Positions 33,600-46,297 of a stretch of 64,000 nt of DNA are shown here, piece after piece. The stretch's first letter is position 1; the number at the start of each line of letters is the position of its first letter. The stretch comes from Dryococelus australis (lineage: Eukaryota > Arthropoda > Insecta > Phasmatodea > Phasmatidae), in contig CM057002.1 in NCBI GenBank assembly GCA_029891345.1, positions 66,358,590 through 66,422,589 on the forward strand, written 5' to 3'. The notes under the pieces were generated by a model. That model was not told the origin of the DNA, ran no database searches, and saw nothing but the letters and a program-made list of their open reading frames with translations. Both the position numbers and the translations under genes were made by a program.

Positions 33600-35990
33600 C
33601 ACGTCCAGGTATGCATGACTTGTAGTGTTCTCACATGGTGTAAGTGTAAATATTGATTGAGTGTTGATGCGAGCACTAAGTACAGTGCCCCAACTCTATT
33701 TTACAACTGGAAAACATATACAATTCTAAAAATAAAAAAAAATATAGTGGTTTGTGTTTCGAGTGCCCAGTGTAGGAAATGAGGGTGACAATCAGAGATT
33801 ATAGGTTACCTTCCAGTCTAGTATTCACCCCTTGCTATCAGCATAGGTGATTCCAACTCATTAGAGTACCAACCAAGACATTAGATCTCATGTCAAGTAC
33901 ACTTCTAATCAGAAAGATGATTCACAGCTCCAAAAACGAAAATCATCTTAGTAGTAATAGCAACCTAACTACAAGAACTAATTCCAGATTATAGCCATTA
34001 TTCAATTTTACTGGATTAAAACATAGGTAAGAAGAGAACGAACAAATACCCTTCAACAGAATTAAAATAGTAGACAAATATCAGAATACAAAGTGAGACA
34101 TATACAATGGCATTGCAAACAACATCTCTTAAATCAACACCAGTTTCAATATCATGAGAACATGCAATACGCAAGCAAAGGCACATTACACTAACACTGT
34201 GTAGGCACAACTCAAATAGTACACACAGCAACCCTCAACATGAAACAAATCAATTCATAATGTAGGAACATGGCAACTCAGAAAAGAAACACAGTACAAC
34301 TCGAAATAGGAGATGAGCATAATCACAAATCAATATAGTCATAACAACTAATAAAAAAAATACACTGCACAAACAAACAGATTAAATTGCAATATACCTC
34401 CATACTTTGAGATCACCACTAAGAAAAACTAGAAAAAACTTATAAATAATAAACTGCTCTGTGAAGGCTTCAAATAAAACTTTCCTTACAGTATCAAAGT
34501 TTTGGTGTAGGGCACTGAGCTATTCAATCAAAATTAAAAATTAAAGTTGAAAATTACTCTTAAGCTCAGTTCACAATCACTCACATATCAGAAAGTTAAG
34601 GAGAATCCAAGAGGCTTCTGAATTTAGTTCATCTTTACTACTGTTGCACACAGCTAAGCGAGTAAATAGAATCATCAATATCTTTATGGGCTACTGGGTA
34701 AAAAAATAAACAATCGAAGAACTTCATAATGACTCGCTCATGTGTTGCAAAGATAGATGAGCTGTTTCTTTTCTTGAATTAATACTTTTGTTTTGGATTC
34801 GGCTGCTCAGACACAGTTTTTGTATTAAACTGACTCACTTGTATGGCGTTTCACCAGCAATAAAACACATCATGGATACACACGTCAGTCTAGCACCCAG
34901 GTACCAGACCATGTAGGAAGAAACTGTGTCCTTGACGTCGACCTTCATATTACACTACTTTTGCAAATACATTTAGACTAGCCTGTGTGTTGCTCAATGC
35001 AGGAAGACACATGGGTCCTTACAAAACAAACTTAGATGCATATTCTAAGCTAAAATGAGACATCCAACTGATGTATTCCTATTAAAACTAGGACACTGTT
35101 AAATTTGTGTTCCATGATTCCGGTGAAGAAGGGCGAATTCGGGGCCTGCACAGCCACGCCCAGTATGCATGTGGAAGTCCCAAATCTCATTGTTATCAGC
35201 TCAATCGAGATTGGCTGATAACAATAAAATTTGAATTCGCCTCTTTCCCAGGCTTAACACGTAACATACATTTCGATATCATACAGCAAACAAAAAGAAA
35301 CATGCTCAGAGGAGGTCATAGGGACTGCTAATCACGAAAGAAATACAACTAAAATTACATGTCCAAATTTATAGGCTGTTCATTTTACAAATATGTGTAC
35401 AAATTGAGGTTATAACACATGAAAATTCATATTAAAAGATTCCGAAAGTTCATAGCATTATAAATAAAATTAAGTTTATGTTTGTACACAATCGTCGGTG
35501 TTGACAGTGTAATAAAGGGTTCATTTCAATAAACAGAGAGTACCAAGTAAAAGTTATGACATGGACAAAATATCGTCGGCAAAGAAAAATATAAACAGAA
35601 CATCTGACTCAATATAGAGACATAAACTTTCCATGGGGATCTGTGACGAGGTATCACCACAGTCTACTCTATGTAATTAATTTAATTTAATCTAATTTTC
35701 TGTAAATCTTATCTCTTAATTTTGTGTGTGTTAATGTTGTAGGCAAATTGCTATCAATTTATTATATTTGACAATATCTAGTTTGTACTGGTATTTAATA
35801 AAGAAACAAGTAATTATAATTATAAAAAAAAATAATATGTGTATGTGCAAAATACTGTTCTTTACATTCAGAAACCAGATCAATGATACACTGGTAGAGT
35901 ATTATTTAATTGTTACAATAATTAAAAAAAATTAAACTGTGTATTTGACTATACCCAAATAATTGAAGATTTAGGTTCCTCTCCTCCCTT
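33600..35990. other. non-coding, no feature seen
   Basis: AT-rich with short A-runs. Nothing recognised. Confidence 0.35.
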
Positions 35991-35999
35991 CCTAACAGG

Positions 36000-36245
36000 T
36001 GGCTGCAAAGAGGTGTAGTGGTAGGACCCTTCGTTTCCACCAATGTGTTACATGTTTGTTCCACTGTGAGGTTACTAATTCACATATAGGAATTGTGTAG
36101 ATTGATGTTGCTGTCTGGTATGTTATCTCGAGGTATTCCTGTTTTCCCCACCCTTGCATTTCAGTGCTGCTCCATTTCTGCCATATTTCACCCTCATTGG
36201 CTTTCAACACCTTGTTTGTTACAAACCATCTAAACCTCCTTCAAA
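36000..36245 (+). repeat. diverged tRNA-derived SINE, plus strand
   Basis: An A-box-like GTGTAGTGGTAGGA near 36014 is followed by the SINE body words (CCCACCCTTGCATTTCAGTG, then ACCCTCATTGGCTTTCAACA at about 36187-36210) and a short T/A-containing tail. More diverged than the copies at 2385 or 57451. Confidence 0.6.
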
Positions 36246-36261
36246 TCTTCCTTTCTTAAGG

Positions 36262-36310
36262 TGTAGGAGGCAGTGGTGTTGTAGCGGCTAGAGTACTCGC
36301 TGTTTCACGA
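36262..36310 (+). repeat. second SINE head fragment
   Basis: GTGGTGTTGTAGCGGCTAGAG resembles the 5' head of the same SINE family and the core of the 40-bp repeat at 414. No body follows. Confidence 0.45.
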
Positions 36311-36319
36311 AGCACACCT

Positions 36320-37950
36320 CATTTTAAATATCCATGATTCATTATAAATATTAAAATAATCTTATGTAGAATTAGTTGCCCTCAAAATTAGAATCTCAAA
36401 AAACCTTAAGAAGGGTGAAATATCGTTTAGAAAAATCATGCGACGTGTTTCAATTTTGCAGAACACAATGAAGGGAATATGAGGAAAAAAATTGCTTGTT
36501 AACTTTATTAATGAGTTACCCCAGAAATTGCATTTAGTGAGATCGAGAAACCATGGGAATTTCAAATCAGGAAGGCTACATTCATGGTCCAGCCCATACA
36601 CATTTTCATCCATTAATATTAGTTTTCGTTCGTCGCCGAATAAATCAAACATAGACTTAAGGGTTGTTTACAGGCCAAATTCACATCTCACAAATGCAAA
36701 ATAACACAAATTTATAGAAAAATCAGAACAACTACAGTTCACATAGCACTCGCAATGCTATTAAATGTAAACAAATAAGTTGTGTGTCTCCAGTATGACT
36801 GCGTACTAGTTACACACTAGCAGACGAATTCAACAGCGTATTCTGAGTAGCAGTTTGCGGCATTTCCTAGATTTCTGCATACCTTTTCGCCCCACCTTTA
36901 ACATGGGTGACTAGTCGTCGTGGCTGTAAAGTGACCAAATTTGATCCTGGGGTTGGAGTTTGCCTCTTCCCAGCCTGAATCTTGAGTTATGAACACCTGA
37001 GATTTATTCCAACATATGCTGCCTACAGCGTGACTTCCAGCTTCATCTCTTCATACAGGCCACGAATTTTTAATAAATTTTTTTTTTTTTTTTTTGCATA
37101 CGCTGCATGTGGCTTTGTGTACATTTCTTGTGCCCCTAACCTGAAATTTAATAATTACTTTGTCAGAACGGCGTCAGTATTGGACAGGTACTTTATGTTC
37201 GTGAACTTGTGAACAAAATTTTTTTTCTCACACTTCAATAATGTAATTCCTGGATTGCTGCTCAAAGTGAAGTGGCCATGTAGGCCAAGTAAATTATTTG
37301 TATCGGCGTCAGCCGAGAGTCGTTATTCGGCGTTGTTGCGATTATTTAGGGGATCCCCAGTTAATATAATTCCAGCAATCATTTCTGTTAAAATCATGTA
37401 AGGTAGAGTAGTATAAATAACTAAAAGGAAAACAAAACAAGATTACAAATAAAAAGCAAAGTATGAGATTAATTGTGTTGACCTTTTGATAGTTTAACTT
37501 TGTTATGAATTGTAGTATTAAAGAAAAAACCTTGTTAATATTTGTTATTTGGTTTGTGAGTTAAGTTTGGGTTTTGAGACAAATAAACATGTAATGCCCC
37601 GATTTTCTTGTTTTTCAGTTAACTTAACCTCATGCACAAAAATATTTGAAAATATAAACAAAAGGTTGCGATTCTTTGCTACACTCTTAAGATACAACAT
37701 AACAATTTTGCAAGTACAAAAATGTGATTAAGTAATGTTTATATTTTATTTACATAACTTAATGCGTAACTTTGAAAAATACCAAATAAAATACATACAA
37801 TATATTTATATTGTACAGATGTTGGAAAGCCAATACGTAGGTTCTGCTTGGCTACTTCAATTTCCATTTTGGTAAGTACACACGCTGGCCACAACTAGGT
37901 CCACACACATGTGTGTTCTGATTTGTTCTTTTTTGTTTGTGTCGGTATTT
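36320..37950. other. non-coding, no gene confirmed
   Basis: The minus frame 36362-36652 (96 codons) and an overlapping plus frame are both open. Neither has a domain I know. A T-run lies at about 37078-37095. Confidence 0.3.
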
Positions 37951-37959
37951 AGGTTATGT

Positions 37960-39490
37960 AGATTGTCCGGTGGCGGGTGTTTGGTTCTGGTGAGTTTTCC
38001 TTATCGCACTTCCGTCATAGTCGTAGCAGGCTAATGCAGCACATTCCCGAAAGCTACATTTCAGCTCTTCGAAACTGTGTTGTTTGCATTTTGCCACTTG
38101 AAACACATGTTCGGTGACATGAGCTCTGTGAAGGGTGCGGTGATAATAGAAAACTTTTCGATGTATTCGCGGAGCCAATTGACAAGTCCGAAAAAACTTT
38201 CTCATCTGCTTGTTCGTTGTTGGCATGGGGTAATTTTCAATGAGATTCAGTTGTCCTGGTGTGGGCGTCATCCCATTCTCACTGATCATGTGTCCCAGAA
38301 ATTGAATATTTTCCTTGCCGATGTGACATTTTTTGTTTGCGCATATCTGACTGTTGATTGCCAGGCATTTGAAAACAAATGACAGATGACGTATATGGTC
38401 GAGCCACGATTCGGACCACACAATCACATCATCCTAATAAGCGAGGGCTCACACACCGATGAGTCAGTACAGCACATGCACTATCATCGCCTGGAATGTC
38501 GATGGAGCACATTTTAGGCCAAATGACATGGTGCAAAATTGAAAACGGCGCCAGTCGGGAGCAGGGATTGCAGTCTTGTGGTGGTCTGCGATTTCTCTGG
38601 AATGTGCCAATAGCAATACAAAGGTCAATAGTTGTTAGGAATTTCGCACACCCCAGGGTGGTCAAAGCATCTTGGATGTGGATATATTTGGGGTGGTGCA
38701 CTGCACGTGATCAGGTTCAGGTGGCGGAAGTCCATGCAGAAGTGCCATGTTCCATCCATTTAGGTACCAGCTTGATTACTGAATTGTATGAACTCTCTGA
38801 TGTCTCGATCACTCCCTCCTGTAACATTTCTGCCAACTGTTCTTGGATAATTTTGCATTGATTTGGGTAGTAACATATTCGGTTATCATATAGTGGGATG
38901 TGCGTGGTTAATGGAATGACGTGTTCTGTAACTGTTGTTTGGTGTAATGGATCTGCCACTGTAAATACATCCTTCCTCTCATTCAGCAGGCACTGTACAG
39001 CTTCATGGTATTCTTGTGGTACTGTATGGTCGAGATCATCCAGCGCCACAGCCGGTGCATCCCTAGCTGTTCGGGGTTCCAAGTTGCATAAGATGCAGTG
39101 TTCCTTCTGTCCGAAGTGGATACGTCATGCGGCAGGTCCCACAACCGTATTTTGCTCTGACAGCCACGGGATTCCCAGGATGACGTCCTCCCTGATGTCA
39201 TCGGACATGTAAGCTGTAGTGACATCTCAATGTCGTGTATGTGTACCGAGATTGTTACCTCTCCAGGATTTTACCAGTGAGCTGGCGGGTGGCTAACTGG
39301 ATGATCTATTGTACTGGTCGAACTTCTGCTATGTTGATGATATTGGTGAGGATGAAATTATGTGAAGCGGCTGTGTAAATTAATGTTCTGCATGGAGTGA
39401 TGTTCACCTGGAGTGGAATTTTTATGCAACTGTTGTTTTTGCTCGTAATTTGTGCAATCAAAATCTGCTGTGGAGTCGGTTCCGGGTACC
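37960..39490 (-). pseudogene. pol: Ty3/Gypsy protease-reverse transcriptase, minus strand, degenerate
   Basis: Minus strand, from 39490 downward. The protease active-site region reads YTAAS where DTGAS is normal (about 39395-39375). Its end, DIREDVILGIPWLSEQN (about 39205-39155), is well kept. RT begins with the primer-grip side region QEYHEAVQCLLNERKDVFTV, then PLTTHIPLYDNR and EMLQEGVIETSESSYNS (39030-38770). The catalytic loop near 38430 would read YLDD, but its Leu codon is a stop. The thumb carries FLGHMISENGMTPTPGQL (about 38310-38255). It ends at the RNase H boundary (FEELKCSFRECAALACYD). RNase H and integrase are absent. Confidence 0.85.
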
Positions 39491-39499
39491 CTGGTGGTG

Positions 39500-40800
39500 A
39501 CTTGGGATGGGTAGCGTCGGGCTGCGCTACCCCTGCTGTCTGTTTTCAGCTGTGAGTGTTGTTTTTCTTGCAGAGTGAACTCCTCATAAGTCGGGCTGTC
39601 ATTGTTCCAATGCGGCTTTCCCCACCACCGGCAGGGGTGAGGGGGTTATCTTGGCCCGCTCGGATGCTTGTACACAGGAGCACTGGTCCAGGTGGTCTCA
39701 GTTGTGTTTGGTTTTGTTGTAACTTGTCTTGGCATTGCTGTAGATATTGCCAGCGATTTTATCACTATGTCCCCTGAGCCAAAGTTTTTGTTTTCACAAC
39801 AGTCTGATCACGACGTGGCTGCACCGGTTCGCAGTCGCAGCATGGTTGAGTTGCGATGTTGGCATCCAATAGTAACTCTGCTTGTAAAAAAATTCTGTTC
39901 AGTGATATCAATCGCAAGTGCCAATGCGAGACAGTATTCCGGCCAAGCCGAGCTTGCAACGGCTTCCAAGACATCTCGTAGAGACATTTCTTTATGGTAC
40001 ATTCTCATACGATTGATTTGTGTGTTGCGAAGTCATACAATGATTCCTCTACTTGCTCCTTCATGATAATCTGGCTGCACGTTCGGAGTGAGGTGAAAGT
40101 GTCTGCAAACAGGCTCTTGAAATTGCGGCGAAACTCTTCCCACTAAGTCCATAGCAAGCGATGCCATGCCACCATGTTCTTGTGTCTCCAAAGAAATATT
40201 CACCAATACAGTGAGGCCAGTCATCTTGGTCCACTCGGTACTTGTTGAGCCGGCCCTCACAGTCCTGTTAAAATGCTCTGGGGTCTTCACTGGCAGTAGC
40301 TATGTACGTGGGTGAAGATTGGAACCAAGCTGATGTTCTGTGTTTCTGGTTGCTGTGGTGGTGCTTTCCCATTGTTTCTGGCACATTCGTCAATGTAGGT
40401 GTGTTGCGGGTTGTGGTTGGTACTTCCCACAGGAGCGGTGTTGACTGGACAGGCAAGTGTGGTAGGACCAGTTGTGGTGTATTAATTCTGCATTCATCCA
40501 TTTCAAAATGTTGAATTTTGATACCGAGTTCCTTTTTGTATCATGGTTGTGATGTGTAGGCCATACCTGTATATGGACCCATGTGCATCTCGACGGGCCT
40601 CAAACTCTTCTCATAGCTGCAGAAGAGGCGCTGCCTCAGCCGACCGGCGTCAAATTGTGGTGCTAAGCTACCGCAGTCGCCGACCGCCTCCGTGCTCACG
40701 CCTGCAACACCATCCAAGATACTCATCTTATCTCTGTAGTAAATTATGTACTTTTGCCATGGTGGAATTGAAACCCTTGTGGACCAGCGCCACAAATGTC
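39500..40800 (-). pseudogene. gag: Ty3/Gypsy gag-like region, minus strand, degenerate
   Basis: This lies directly upstream of the protease on the same strand. Open pieces at 40795-40541, 40501-40268, 40290-40033 and 40008-39765 belong to different frames. They contain a segment around FNRTVRAG...EWTKMTGLTVL and FQEPVCRHFHL (40290-40080), which matches the style of Gypsy capsids. No CCHC knuckle can be read confidently. The call rests mainly on position and on the collinear pol. Confidence 0.55.
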
Positions 40801-42635
40801 GATAATTTTGTAAACTAATTGCATGTATGCTGGGTAGTTGTACTTTGCACTGTGTAACCCTAAAATCGGCCTAATAATCAATGAAAACTCCCAAATTCCT
40901 TAATGCTTGTTCGCTGCTGTATGATACCAGCCATGAGGCAATGGCATTGGTTACGCGAGAAACTTTTAGAGTATTTGGTTGGAATTGCATGCTGTGTGTG
41001 GTATGTATTTAGTGGTAGTATGGACAAGACAATAAAGACAAAATTTTTAACTTTAACATTATGTCTATTAATTTACTTATTCTTGAATTAATAGAAAAGC
41101 GCATATTATAATATAAATTTGGTGAAAAATTATATTTACTCTTATTTACAGACATCACTTGGAAGCTCAGAAAATAAACACTACTGCATTATGTTGCTTG
41201 CATCACTCATGTGCTTCCCAGCCCTCTTTGGACGTACCAAGCACCTAGGATGACATCACCAGTAGCTGGAGGAGGGTAGGCAGAGCGGTCCACTGACATC
41301 ACTCACTTCTCTGAAAGAATGGGCAACTTGAGACCCGTTGCTCTAACTTTGTTGTCACCATTTCTATCGGCGACACTCGAAGTAAGAAGAACATCTCGGC
41401 CAGGCGATCTCAGCTATACAAGCAGTGGTGTGCAGGCAGTCTAGACTGACCACTTGTGCCAGGTGAGTGTGTAGTCTTCCATTGGTGTTTAGTGAGATTT
41501 TTTACAACATAAGCAATTACTACTAACAAACGCAACTTTCATCTTTGTTTATCCTCCACATGTATTTACCAATTTATAATACCTAATATTAGGTATAAAA
41601 CAGAAACGAAATAATAATTAAACTGAATATTATTTATAGAGCATATTACAAGTTATAAGAAAACTCCCATTTTTCCGAACACCTTCATCCACTTTCCAAC
41701 GAAAACAGTAGGACTTCAGGACGCAAACTGAACGATTGCTCACCCTGACACAGGAACGCAGGGCGTGTAGCATGTTGTTGCTTGCGAGTTCGATATCGAT
41801 TCATCGTCAGTCGCTCCCGTTTGTGGAAATAAGGACTAGATAGCAGCACTGTGTGTGTTCAGTACAGGATTTACGAAAACTCTGTTACTCGAATTGGAAA
41901 TGGGAAACATAGAATTAAATGTTAAAGCGCAAACTATAAAATGTTAAACATTTCCAATATGTATAGGATAAGCATTACTTACCTTGCGCCCATGGAATAA
42001 ATGCCACTGCTATGCGATCTTCGAGATAACAAGGGAGATGGTGCAGTGGCCAGCGAGTGCAGTGTGCCATCATCAGGAGAGGAGTGGTCGAGACTGACAG
42101 GCTGGACTGCATGAGAAGCGAACATTTGTAATGATATTCATGTATGGCAATGGACATTGTGATCGTATATGTGTAATTATTAAGTGAAGATTGAGTGACT
42201 GGAACTAGTATAAAGACAGTGATAAGAAATCTTATCATATTTGAGATTGGTATAAAGATAGTAGGGATAGAATCTTATATTTTGTAAATAATATAACTGG
42301 GTATATTTTTAACATTGTAAATAAACGAAGAAACTAAAATTTTACCATTTTGTTTAGCTCAAGACCTCCACCCCTCAAGAGCATTGATAATCCCTAGGCA
42401 ATTTTTAACAAATTTTCATTCTATAATCAAATCCGCGACGTTAGCGAACTGGATTCTTCATTAGGAGCACAGTTCCAGATGTGTTCTCCTGAGAGCTTCG
42501 GTTACTGAGCAGTTGGCACACAGCATCCAACCAAAGTCATCCAGGCTCGATACTTGGCGTGCTTAGTCCTGGTTTCTCAGTTATAGGGACATGGTAGGTA
42601 CTGCCGATAGCCGATGGCATCTGTCGGTTGCTCCA
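40801..42635. other. non-coding; possible 5' LTR region of the minus-strand Gypsy
   Basis: Upstream (minus sense) of gag, so an LTR and primer-binding site should lie here. I could not find a TG...CA unit with certainty. GC-richer parts at 41180-41460 and 41700-41830 stand out from the AT-rich background. Confidence 0.3.
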
Positions 42636-42639
42636 ATTC

Positions 42640-43110
42640 CCCCCCCCCCCCCACCCCCCCAAAAAAAATCTCCTCGATAAATTTACTCAGCTTACACCTA
42701 TAATCATTTCATGGGTACTTCCTACTTTTCTGAAGCACTTTTAAAGTTCTTCTTCCAGGCTATCCCTCTGCCTCGTGCAAACAAAGCATAACCACGTCTA
42801 GAACATTGCACCAAACACACTGCATTGGCATGCACTCAGGTTAATAACATTTTGCATAAGAACAATTTGTTTTTAGGCACCAAAACACACACTTATATCC
42901 TCTCCGTCTTTATTACATTAATCGTAAATGAACTATTCTAATTTATAGATTAAATATAAGTAAAAGTTTAAATTAACGTGACATTACATACTCTTGTGTT
43001 AATAGAATAATAAAAAGTTTGCGATACATCACGTATTTAGGAAACAACCAAACATGTCATATATGAGGTGATTTTTCAAAGCTTTGATTGGAAAAGTGCG
43101 AAGATAGTGG
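42640..43110 (+). repeat. dispersed repeat A, copy 2
   Basis: Diverged match to 11250-11775. It begins after a C-homopolymer (about 42639-42652) and ends near CATATATGAGGTGATTTTTC. No coding capacity. Confidence 0.55.
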
Positions 43111-43737
43111 GAAGGGATGATAACCACGGATATTTCACACATCACAAAAATAATCTGCGAGACCCTGTTCCCGGTATGTTAGTTACAGAAGATCGTTCAC
43201 TTACATATCAGGCAAACTGTGGAATGACTCGCTGCCAGTAATCAAAACTAGTCAAAGCAAATTTAAATCCGCTGTAAGAATGTAATGATCAGCATGTGTT
43301 TCTTGTTGAGTGTGATCTGTAACTGATATATCGTGGAAAACTATCCGTGTCTTCTGGATGGGCGGATATTCTGAATCTCAAAGTCATGGTTTGTAAGAAG
43401 ACAGATGAGGGAAACACTGATATCAGGACTTGAAAATATGAATCCCATTCTCAATCATGGAAATATCACGAAGGATTGTCATGCTATGTTCAGCCTGACA
43501 AACGGTATGATAGATATACCATCTTACTTAAAATATTTGTATGACCACCATTTTGAAAATAAGAACATAATAATATTCAACCACATACGTTTACCTAGCC
43601 TATCATAGTATTACTTACATGCCAAATCTGGTGAGAATTGGTTGAATAGTTTTTGAATGAAAATGTAAAATTATATTTTTATATTTCGTGCTATCTTTCA
43701 AACTGGCTGACCAACAACAATATGCATTTCGAAATGT
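43111..43737. other. non-coding, no feature seen
   Basis: AT-rich. The 67-codon frame at 43405-43608 has no recognisable domain. Confidence 0.3.
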
Positions 43738-43740
43738 AAA

Positions 43741-44332
43741 GCTGGATTTACAATAATCCTACAGTCCGACAAAACAGCCCCGAAACTAACGATAATTTTT
43801 CATGAGCCAATGAGGAGCAAGGTCACCCCGACACAATCGCAGCCCCGACCGCCCGACAAAAGTAGATTCTATTTCTACTTTCGTCGGGCGCAGGACCGGT
43901 CGGACTCGCTTGGCATCAGGGAAAAAACATAAATATAACCTTATAAAACAAAATTCCGTGAGGATATCACAACTGTCGTAAATCTCGCACTAAAAATTAT
44001 TTATTTATAGGTACATCCTGATTATCTTATAACAGAAAGCTGTTGAATTTACAGGAATAAATATTCGTGGGAAAATAATTGCTCCAAAATCCAAAAATAC
44101 TTTGTTTACGGAGTTACCAACACAAAATAGTGTACAATGATATGTGATCTCTTTGCATTCTACAGCAAGTTACTGGCCATTCTACAATTTTCCGAAAGCC
44201 ACGCAACACATGTCAGATGGAAACTGCCGGTGTATTGTAAACACTGAACTAATTTTGTTGGTGGAAATGGTAGGACTGAAAAGTCGTGTCGGTCTGTCGG
44301 GGGCGAGCTCGTCGTTGCATTGTAAATCTAGC
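43741..44332. mobile_element. fold-back/MITE-like element with internal hairpin
   Basis: The ends GCTGGATTTACAAT (43741-43754) and ATTGTAAATCTAGC (44319-44332) are inverted repeats with one mismatch. Inside, 43850-43866 pairs with 43874-43890 (17 bases, one mismatch, 7-base loop) and the motif CCCGAC recurs on both strands. The element is 592 bp without a transposase frame. No target duplication is visible, so the superfamily is open. Confidence 0.5.
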
Positions 44333-44839
44333 ATAATGCTTACACGTTGCTCTGCTATCATACAAGATTTGGTTTATAATCACTTGAATGGATACCAAAA
44401 TGACCTATCATCCCAAATATTTAAATGGCTGCCATTTTGAAAGTAAGTGCCTAGCATGGTCGAAAACTATAAAAGTCAGGTGTACTTACTAAGTAATACA
44501 TGTCTACCGAGTTTGGTGAAATTCGGTATACATAGTCCTATCTTATATAGTTATGTATACTCCTATCTTTTAGATAATTATATATATATATTTATTTATT
44601 CCTACGTGTTTTATCCTGGTTGAATGTGTTGACGGGATTTCTCAGAGTGCTCCCATACAGTGAAAGTCTTTTATTTTTTTCTGCTAATTTAATTTTTTTA
44701 AATCATGTTTGTTTTTTGGTTTATACAGTCGATTGTGAACAGCTGGTAAGAAAGGTTAAAATCCTATGAAATCATCCTATGACATTATCCAAGGATACAG
44801 AAAACATTTTTGTAATATAATAAAATGTTTTCTACAATT

Positions 44840-44924
44840 TTCAGGCTCGTCGAGCGGTCTAAGATGCCTGATTTAAGATCTGGTTCCCTGTAAGGAAGCG
44901 TGGGTTCGAATCCCAAACCTGACA
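44840..44924 (+). tRNA. tRNA-Leu(UAA)-like gene, probably a pseudogene
   Basis: An 85-base class II tRNA shape. The anticodon loop TTTAAGA has anticodon TAA (44874-44876), a long variable arm GGTTCCCTGTAAGGAAGC matches tRNA-Leu, and the B box GGGTTCGAATCCC is perfect (44902-44914). The acceptor stem pairs except at the first and last pairs, the anticodon stem has one T-T mismatch, and the A-box region reads TCGTCGAGCGG instead of TGGCCGAGCGG. A T7 Pol III terminator lies at 44929-44935. No intron. The defects suggest a decaying copy. Confidence 0.55.
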
Positions 44925-45287
44925 AGCATTTTTTTACAGACATATATTGAAACAGCTGAGATGTCCAGTCTTAGTGTTATAGACATAACACATTTGAGGA
45001 GATATTGTAAGATATTTCGGGAGAGTGGTAAGTGATGGAGTGGAAAGATATGTCATATATAGATGCATGAGCTCTCACAGGTATACTTAGGTGTATTTCT
45101 GGTGTCAATAATGGAATCTACACTGTTTGGTTAAGATATGCTATCTATTTAAGTGAAAGAAATAAGCTCATCTTACATGGGGGATAGTGACAAAGCTCTC
45201 AGTCCAAGGCGAATTGAGATGTCACAGCACGTGTGAGTGTATTGGAAAGTTTTGCGCCTTCTGATGCTAGTGACATCACATGTAAAC

Positions 45288-45326
45288 TTTATAAGACTAG
45301 TGTATCCTGCTCGTCACCATCAGTGA
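45288..45326 (+). promoter_or_regulatory. TATA plus arthropod initiator core promoter
   Basis: TATAAG at 45290-45295 and TCAGT at 45320-45324, with the initiator A 32 bases after the first T of TATA: textbook spacing for an insect core promoter. ATG follows 15 bases after the presumed start. It heads the zinc-finger unit at 45337. Confidence 0.6.
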
Positions 45327-45336
45327 TCCAGAAACA

Positions 45337-46040
45337 ATGAACCTGCAATTCCAACCCTCTGCAATCTATAACAGCATGACGTCAGGATGTGGCAGCATCA
45401 CATATGCCGTCGGGGATTTTGATGAGGGACGAACGTATACGGAAATCTGTGATGGCTCGGAACACTGAATTTAGCTAATAATCCATATATGTACGATCAA
45501 AGTCAGCTGTTGGGAGACTGCACGCTTCCGGGGAGATGTGTTGTACAATATATGAGAAGAGATATGCTACTGCCTTGTAGTGTCGAAGAGTTGGTGATGC
45601 TTGTGATACTGCATGATGACATTCAATTCAACTCCACTTCACCTTGGTAGACCAGCCTATCAGCGACGTCAACCTCTCAGAAGACAACAATCCGGCGGAC
45701 ACTAGTCAGCTGCCAGACGACTCCCAGCTTCCAGTCTTCTCCAACTCCTTCAACACTTAGCTGTGTCATCACGAAGGATCAGTGCGATACTGTGTCTACC
45801 TGCAGTGATAAGCTGTATAGGCATAACAAGATGTGTAAATACAATGTCTGTCGTTCATCGGGAAGCGAGTGCAAGTATTGCAGCAAGACATTCACGAGTA
45901 GGTCTAGCGTCAAACAACATGAAGCTAGTAAGTGTATGTTCAGCTTTTCATACAGGATGTATCGATGTGATAATTGTGGTTTGGTGGTACGCGAATCGGA
46001 ATGCCTTGACTGCTCACAACAAGATTTGTAGTATAAAAAA
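45337..46040 (+). pseudogene. C2HC zinc-finger protein, unit 1, frameshifted
   Basis: ATG at 45337 opens 43 codons (MNLQFQPSAIYNSMTSGCGS...) to TGA at 45466. Another frame opens there and runs to TAG at 45648-45650, and the same frame continues to 46031. Its end carries finger modules: LYRHNKMC at about 45815-45838, then CKYCSKTFTSRSSVKQHEASKC (45871-45936, C-x2-C-x12-H-x4-C), then CDNCG (45965-45979), whose L-x2-H-x3-C half (LTAHNKIC) has slipped into the next frame. Likely nuclear and nucleic-acid binding if ever expressed. One frameshift, one nonsense codon and a slipped finger argue for decay. Introns could explain the first break, but I see no strong splice pair. Confidence 0.55.
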
Positions 46041-46220
46041 TAGAGTAAATCATAAATACATTTACTGAATGGAAAATATGTTTGAGTGTATGTAAACAAT
46101 AACATGTATTTTGACAAGTGTGTGAAATAAAGTTACAGCGTATGGAAGATTTTTTTAGATCATTTTATCATTAAGTAATCCCCTTCTTTCCTTCCTTCCT
46201 AATATTTGTATGCAATGTAT

Positions 46221-46222
<2 letters not shown>

Positions 46223-46295
<73 letters not shown>
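46223..46295. repeat. (AT)n microsatellite
   Basis: Uninterrupted AT dinucleotides for 73 bases between the two zinc-finger units. Confidence 0.95.

Positions 46296-46297
<2 letters not shown>

Noticed and set aside
36362-36652. 96-codon minus frame
   Set aside because: Composition is plausible, but I found no domain, no splice sites and an overlapping open plus frame. Not enough to call a gene.
38496-40818. Several plus-strand frames of 70-132 codons
   Set aside because: Antisense to the minus-strand Gypsy gag and RT.
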